30,703 nt of DNA from NCBI GenBank assembly GCA_001970955.1, contig MPUH01000884.1, positions 1-30,703 on the forward strand, given 5' to 3'. Position 1 is the stretch's first letter. Each line of letters begins with the position of its first letter. This stretch comes from Stentor coeruleus. Taxonomy: Eukaryota > Ciliophora > Heterotrichea > Heterotrichida > Stentoridae. The notes beneath the pieces are model-generated. The model ran no database searches and was not told the DNA's origin. It saw only the letters and a program-made list of their open reading frames with translations. Both the position numbers and the translations under genes were made by a program. Positions 28,406 through 30,703 of this stretch are shown one piece after another.

Positions 28406-28858
28406 ATGAAAGTTTTTATAGTTGCAGTGCTTTTGTTATCCCTAGTTTCCGCTTCAAATCAATTATCAAACCTAAGAACCCAAGTTGGACAGAGCTGTGC
28501 AAGTACAGGCTATTTAACAATAACTGAATTCGATGTAGAGCCTTGGGCTCCTGTAGCAGCGACAAGCGCTACTATAACAATAGAAGTTGTAATCAATAGG
28601 CCAAACATGGGTGTTGGGACAATTACTTATGGAACTGTGAATAAACTTCAACAGTGGATATATGAATATCAGGTAATTGATCAGCCATATGCTCAATACT
28701 CACATCAAACATTCCAATATGTGATTTATTGGCCAACTGCAACTGGAAACTATGTTACTCAAGTAACTTTAGGAGGTATTAATACCCCACCTAGTATTGA
28801 TGGTTGCTGGACAGTCTCTTATACTATTGGATGGGGATGGAATATAACTTCCAATTAG
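28406..28858 (+). CDS. Small secreted ML-like protein, copy 1
   Basis: A 150-residue protein with a clear signal peptide (MKVFIVAVLLLSLVSA, cleavage near 16-17). The mature part is beta-rich with two cysteines (Cys31 and one near 133, in DGCW) that could form a disulfide. The FDVEPWAP segment followed by alternating strands (ATITIEVVINRP, GTITYGTV, YVTQVTLGGI) resembles the MD-2-related lipid-recognition (ML) fold, a family of small secreted or lysosomal lipid binders expanded in ciliates. The ML call is tentative. The leader GGTGAAAAATATAA before the ATG is conserved in copy 2, which supports this start. Ends in TAG. Confidence 0.75.
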   Translation: MKVFIVAVLLLSLVSASNQLSNLRTQVGQSCASTGYLTITEFDVEPWAPVAATSATITIEVVINRPNMGVGTITYGTVNKLQQWIYEYQVIDQPYAQYSHQTFQYVIYWPTATGNYVTQVTLGGINTPPSIDGCWTVSYTIGWGWNITSN

Positions 28859-29729
28859 ATTTTAGTTTAATTTTATAGAAATTTGAGTTTACGATGGATA
28901 ATGATTAGAGATTTATAGGATGTAAGTTTTAGCCTAGTTAGGATAAAAAAAATATGAATTTTTTGATAGAGAATTTTGTATTTTGTTTTAATTAGAGAGA
29001 AAATAAGTTTTTATGTGTGATTATATAATGATGGGTATAAATTGTAATAGTAGTAAGATAGTGATCATTTATAAAGTGTGAAAATAAATTTCTATTGTGA
29101 AGTTGATCAAGAATAGAAATGACTTGTGAATATTTTGATTATAGAAATATCAAACTATGATTTTATCTTAAAAGTATTATTGCTGCTAATAGAATACAAT
29201 TGTTTTAGTAAGCTATATATATTAAGGCCAAAAATAATAATATATTAAAATTATCGTATTTTAATTTGGCCTAATATTATTGAAAGTTTTTTAGGAAATT
29301 GTAATCAGTTAAGCTATTTTTTATGTAACTTATTATTATAAATATAGTTTTTGGCATAAAAAGTTATGATTATGCTTTTTTAGTTTAGTTCAATTGCCTT
29401 ATTATATTGATAATGATATTTTATTATCTTAAATATTACTTATATTTATTATTAAAATTCTCTTGATTCCATTTATTTAATTACTACCTCTAAAAATCAT
29501 GTCAAAAGTGCAATTTTCTAAGCATTTAATAAAATTAGTCACTTATATTTATTCAATATCATCTTCTTCTTTAAATAAATCATTTATTTAATTATCAAAG
29601 CACATTTAACTCCTCAATTCAAAATTTTACATAAAAAAATACCGATCAAAGCCTTATTTTAATACATTTCATGCAAAAACAAACCCAAATACATATTTTC
29701 CTAGTCTTTTGTAATGGTGAAAAATATAA
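28859..29729. other. Spacer between tandem ML-like copies
   Basis: 871 bp, AT-rich. It is G-rich after copy 1. An inverted repeat near 29224-29273 (AGGCCAA...TTGGCCT enclosing ATTAAAAT/ATTTTAAT) could form a hairpin. From about 29377 the sequence is homologous to the flank before copy 1 and to the right end of the window. Confidence 0.6.
29224..29273. repeat. Inverted repeat / potential hairpin
   Basis: Outer arms AGGCCAA and TTGGCCT enclose inner arms ATTAAAAT and ATTTTAAT around a 6-nt loop (TATCGT), with an unpaired AT-rich bulge on the left. It lies about 370 bp 3' of ML-like copy 1. It could act in RNA 3' processing, but this is a guess. Confidence 0.5.
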
Positions 29730-30182
29730 ATGAAAGTTTTAGTAGTTGCAGCCCTTATGCTATCATTGATCTCTGCTCTAGATCAAGCATCCAATCTCAA
29801 AACCCAAGTTGGGCAGATTTGTGAAAGCACAGGCTATATAAAAATAAATGAATTCGATGTAGAGCCTTGGACTCCTACTGAATCATCAAGCTCTATTATC
29901 ACAATACAAGCCCAATTCACTCAGCCAAATAGCGGTGTTGGAGTAATTACTTATGGAACTTTGAATAAATTTCAGCAGTGGTTATATGAATATCAGATAG
30001 TTGATTCAACATTTCCTCAATACTCTATTCAAACATTCCAATATGTAATGTATTAGCCATCTACACCTGGGAATTATGTTACTCAAGTAACTTTAGGAGG
30101 TATTAACACTCCTGCTAGTATTGATGCCTGCTGGGTATTCTCTTATTCTTTGGGTACTGGAATGAATGCTACGTCGAATTAG
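29730..30182 (+). pseudogene. ML-like protein copy 2 with nonsense codon
   Basis: A tandem paralogue of copy 1, similar over the whole length and of identical length (150 codons). The signal peptide (MKVLVVAALMLSLISA), EFDVEPW, QTFQYV, NYVTQVTLGGINTP and the final ATSN are preserved. At 30054-30056 a TAG stands where copy 1 has TGG (Trp in YWPTATG). The remaining 41 codons after it stay open and conserved, ending in TAG at 30180-30182. A single transition therefore truncates the protein at 108 residues, removing the second cysteine. No intron of 15/16 nt starting GT covers the TAG. It could be a recent pseudogene, a macronuclear polymorphism or a read-through product. Confidence 0.8.
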
Positions 30183-30491
30183 TTTAAGTAGGATTAAAAT
30201 TATTATGATTTTATAGAAGATAAGGCGACAGGTTAGTTTAGATAGAAGCGCTTTGTTAGAGATTTATGTATTTTATTAAATATTTAGAGAAACTAATGAC
30301 ATTTATATATAATCTTAAAAATAAATCCTCTATGGAATAAACAAAATACTCATGCTTTAATTTGGTTTAATACAATTGAAAGTCTTTAAGGAAAATAATA
30401 ATCATGTTTTAATAAATTGCTTTTTAGTTCAGCTTCAATCATTTTATTATATTGATAGTAATATTTTATTATTTTAAACATTTCTCAGATT

Positions 30492-30604
30492 TATTATTAC
30501 AATCTCTCTTGATTTCCATTTATACAATTACTACTTCTGAAAATCATATATTATTACAATCTCTCTTGATTTCCATTTATACAATTACTACTTCTGAAAA
30601 TCAT
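30492..30604. repeat. 56-bp tandem duplicate separated by one base
   Basis: 30492-30547 and 30549-30604 are identical, with a single A at 30548 between them. The other 5' flanks of the array contain this segment once. Confidence 0.95.
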
Positions 30605-30680
30605 GCCAAAAGTTCAATTTTCTAAGCATTTAATAAAATTAGTCACTTATATTTATTCAATATCATCTTCTTCTTTAAAT

Positions 30681-30703
30681 AAAATAAAATAAAATAAAAT
30701 AAA
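30681..30703. repeat. AAAAT microsatellite
   Basis: About 4.6 perfect AAAAT units run to the end of the window. At this point the homologous flank of copy 2 instead continues TCATTTATTTAATT. Confidence 0.9.

Larger units (their letters stand above)
29511..30683. repeat. Direct repeat of 5' flank (69 bp, two copies)
   Basis: 29511-29579 and 30615-30683 are identical over 69 bp (offset 1104), starting CAATTTTCTAAGCATTTAAT. Homology extends more weakly upstream of each. The first copy lies about 150-220 bp before the start of ML-like copy 2. Confidence 0.95.
30183..30703. other. 3' flank of copy 2 and 5' flank of predicted copy 3
   Basis: 521 bp without a gene. From about 30420 it matches the 5' flanks of ML-like copies 1 and 2. 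It carries a 57-bp-offset duplication and ends in a short AAAAT microsatellite at the window edge. Confidence 0.6.

Noticed and set aside
30045-30056. An intron removing the TAG of ML-like copy 2
   Set aside because: GTAATGTATTAG is only 12 nt, while introns here are 15 nt. Copy 1 encodes aligned residues in the same place.
1-30703. Reassigned stop codons (TAA/TAG as Gln, or TGA as Trp)
   Set aside because: TAA and TAG end intact, full-length conserved genes at the expected places, and Trp is consistently TGG in long frames. Only rarity of TGA remains notable.
1-30703. tRNA, rRNA, CRISPR array, insertion sequence or transposase
   Set aside because: No cloverleaf, rRNA core, regularly spaced repeat array or transposase-like frame was seen on either strand; small RNAs in AT-rich spacers cannot be excluded by eye.

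Overview
The window looks like macronuclear DNA of a heterotrich ciliate, most likely Stentor. It is AT-rich and gene-dense. Genes use the standard code (long frames with tryptophan as TGG only). Three genes' frames are restored by removing exactly 15 nt that read GTRANNNNTATNTAG. Tiny 15-16 nt introns with the standard code are the known hallmark of Stentor; the species assignment is inference.

Layout from left to right. 193-2739 is a broken coiled-coil plus WD-like gene. It is followed by a 1.6 kb gene-poor stretch with an orphan reading frame and a 39-bp tandem repeat. On the minus strand lie an otubain-like gene that appears to lack its catalytic residues (4363-5199), an NRF-6-type acyltransferase membrane protein (5273-7156) and a damaged actin-like gene (7773-8970). 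A WD40 gene (9018-10502) diverges from the actin-like gene. A PHO80/U-type cyclin (minus) and an OST3/OST6 oligosaccharyltransferase subunit (plus) diverge with only 4 nt between their start codons. Plus-strand genes follow: a PKA-like kinase, a SET methyltransferase with two introns, an Sfi1-like centrin-binding repeat protein with one intron, a zinc-knuckle protein, a probably N-myristoylated coiled-coil protein, a second coiled-coil protein and an EF-hand-like protein. Then come MPC2 and an unknown basic protein (minus), a RING-like protein (plus) and a protein with four calponin-homology domains (minus), which contains a one-base assembly gap flanked by a duplicated 155-bp segment. The right end holds a tandem array of small secreted ML-like proteins. 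Copy 1 is intact, copy 2 has a nonsense codon, and the 5' flank of a probable third copy runs off the window.

The genes do not form one pathway. They are housekeeping, cytoskeletal and signalling genes packed closely, as is usual for a macronuclear chromosome. The main points of interest are structural: all three introns are phase 0 with the 3' TAG doubling as an in-frame stop; no gene ends in TGA; the coding strand tends to shift from C-rich at the gene start to G-rich at the end and in the 3' flank; a TGA-containing intron mimic sits on a conserved actin motif; and two or three local duplications may be assembly joins. Several genes are broken by one-base indels in homopolymers, so decay and sequencing error both have to be considered.
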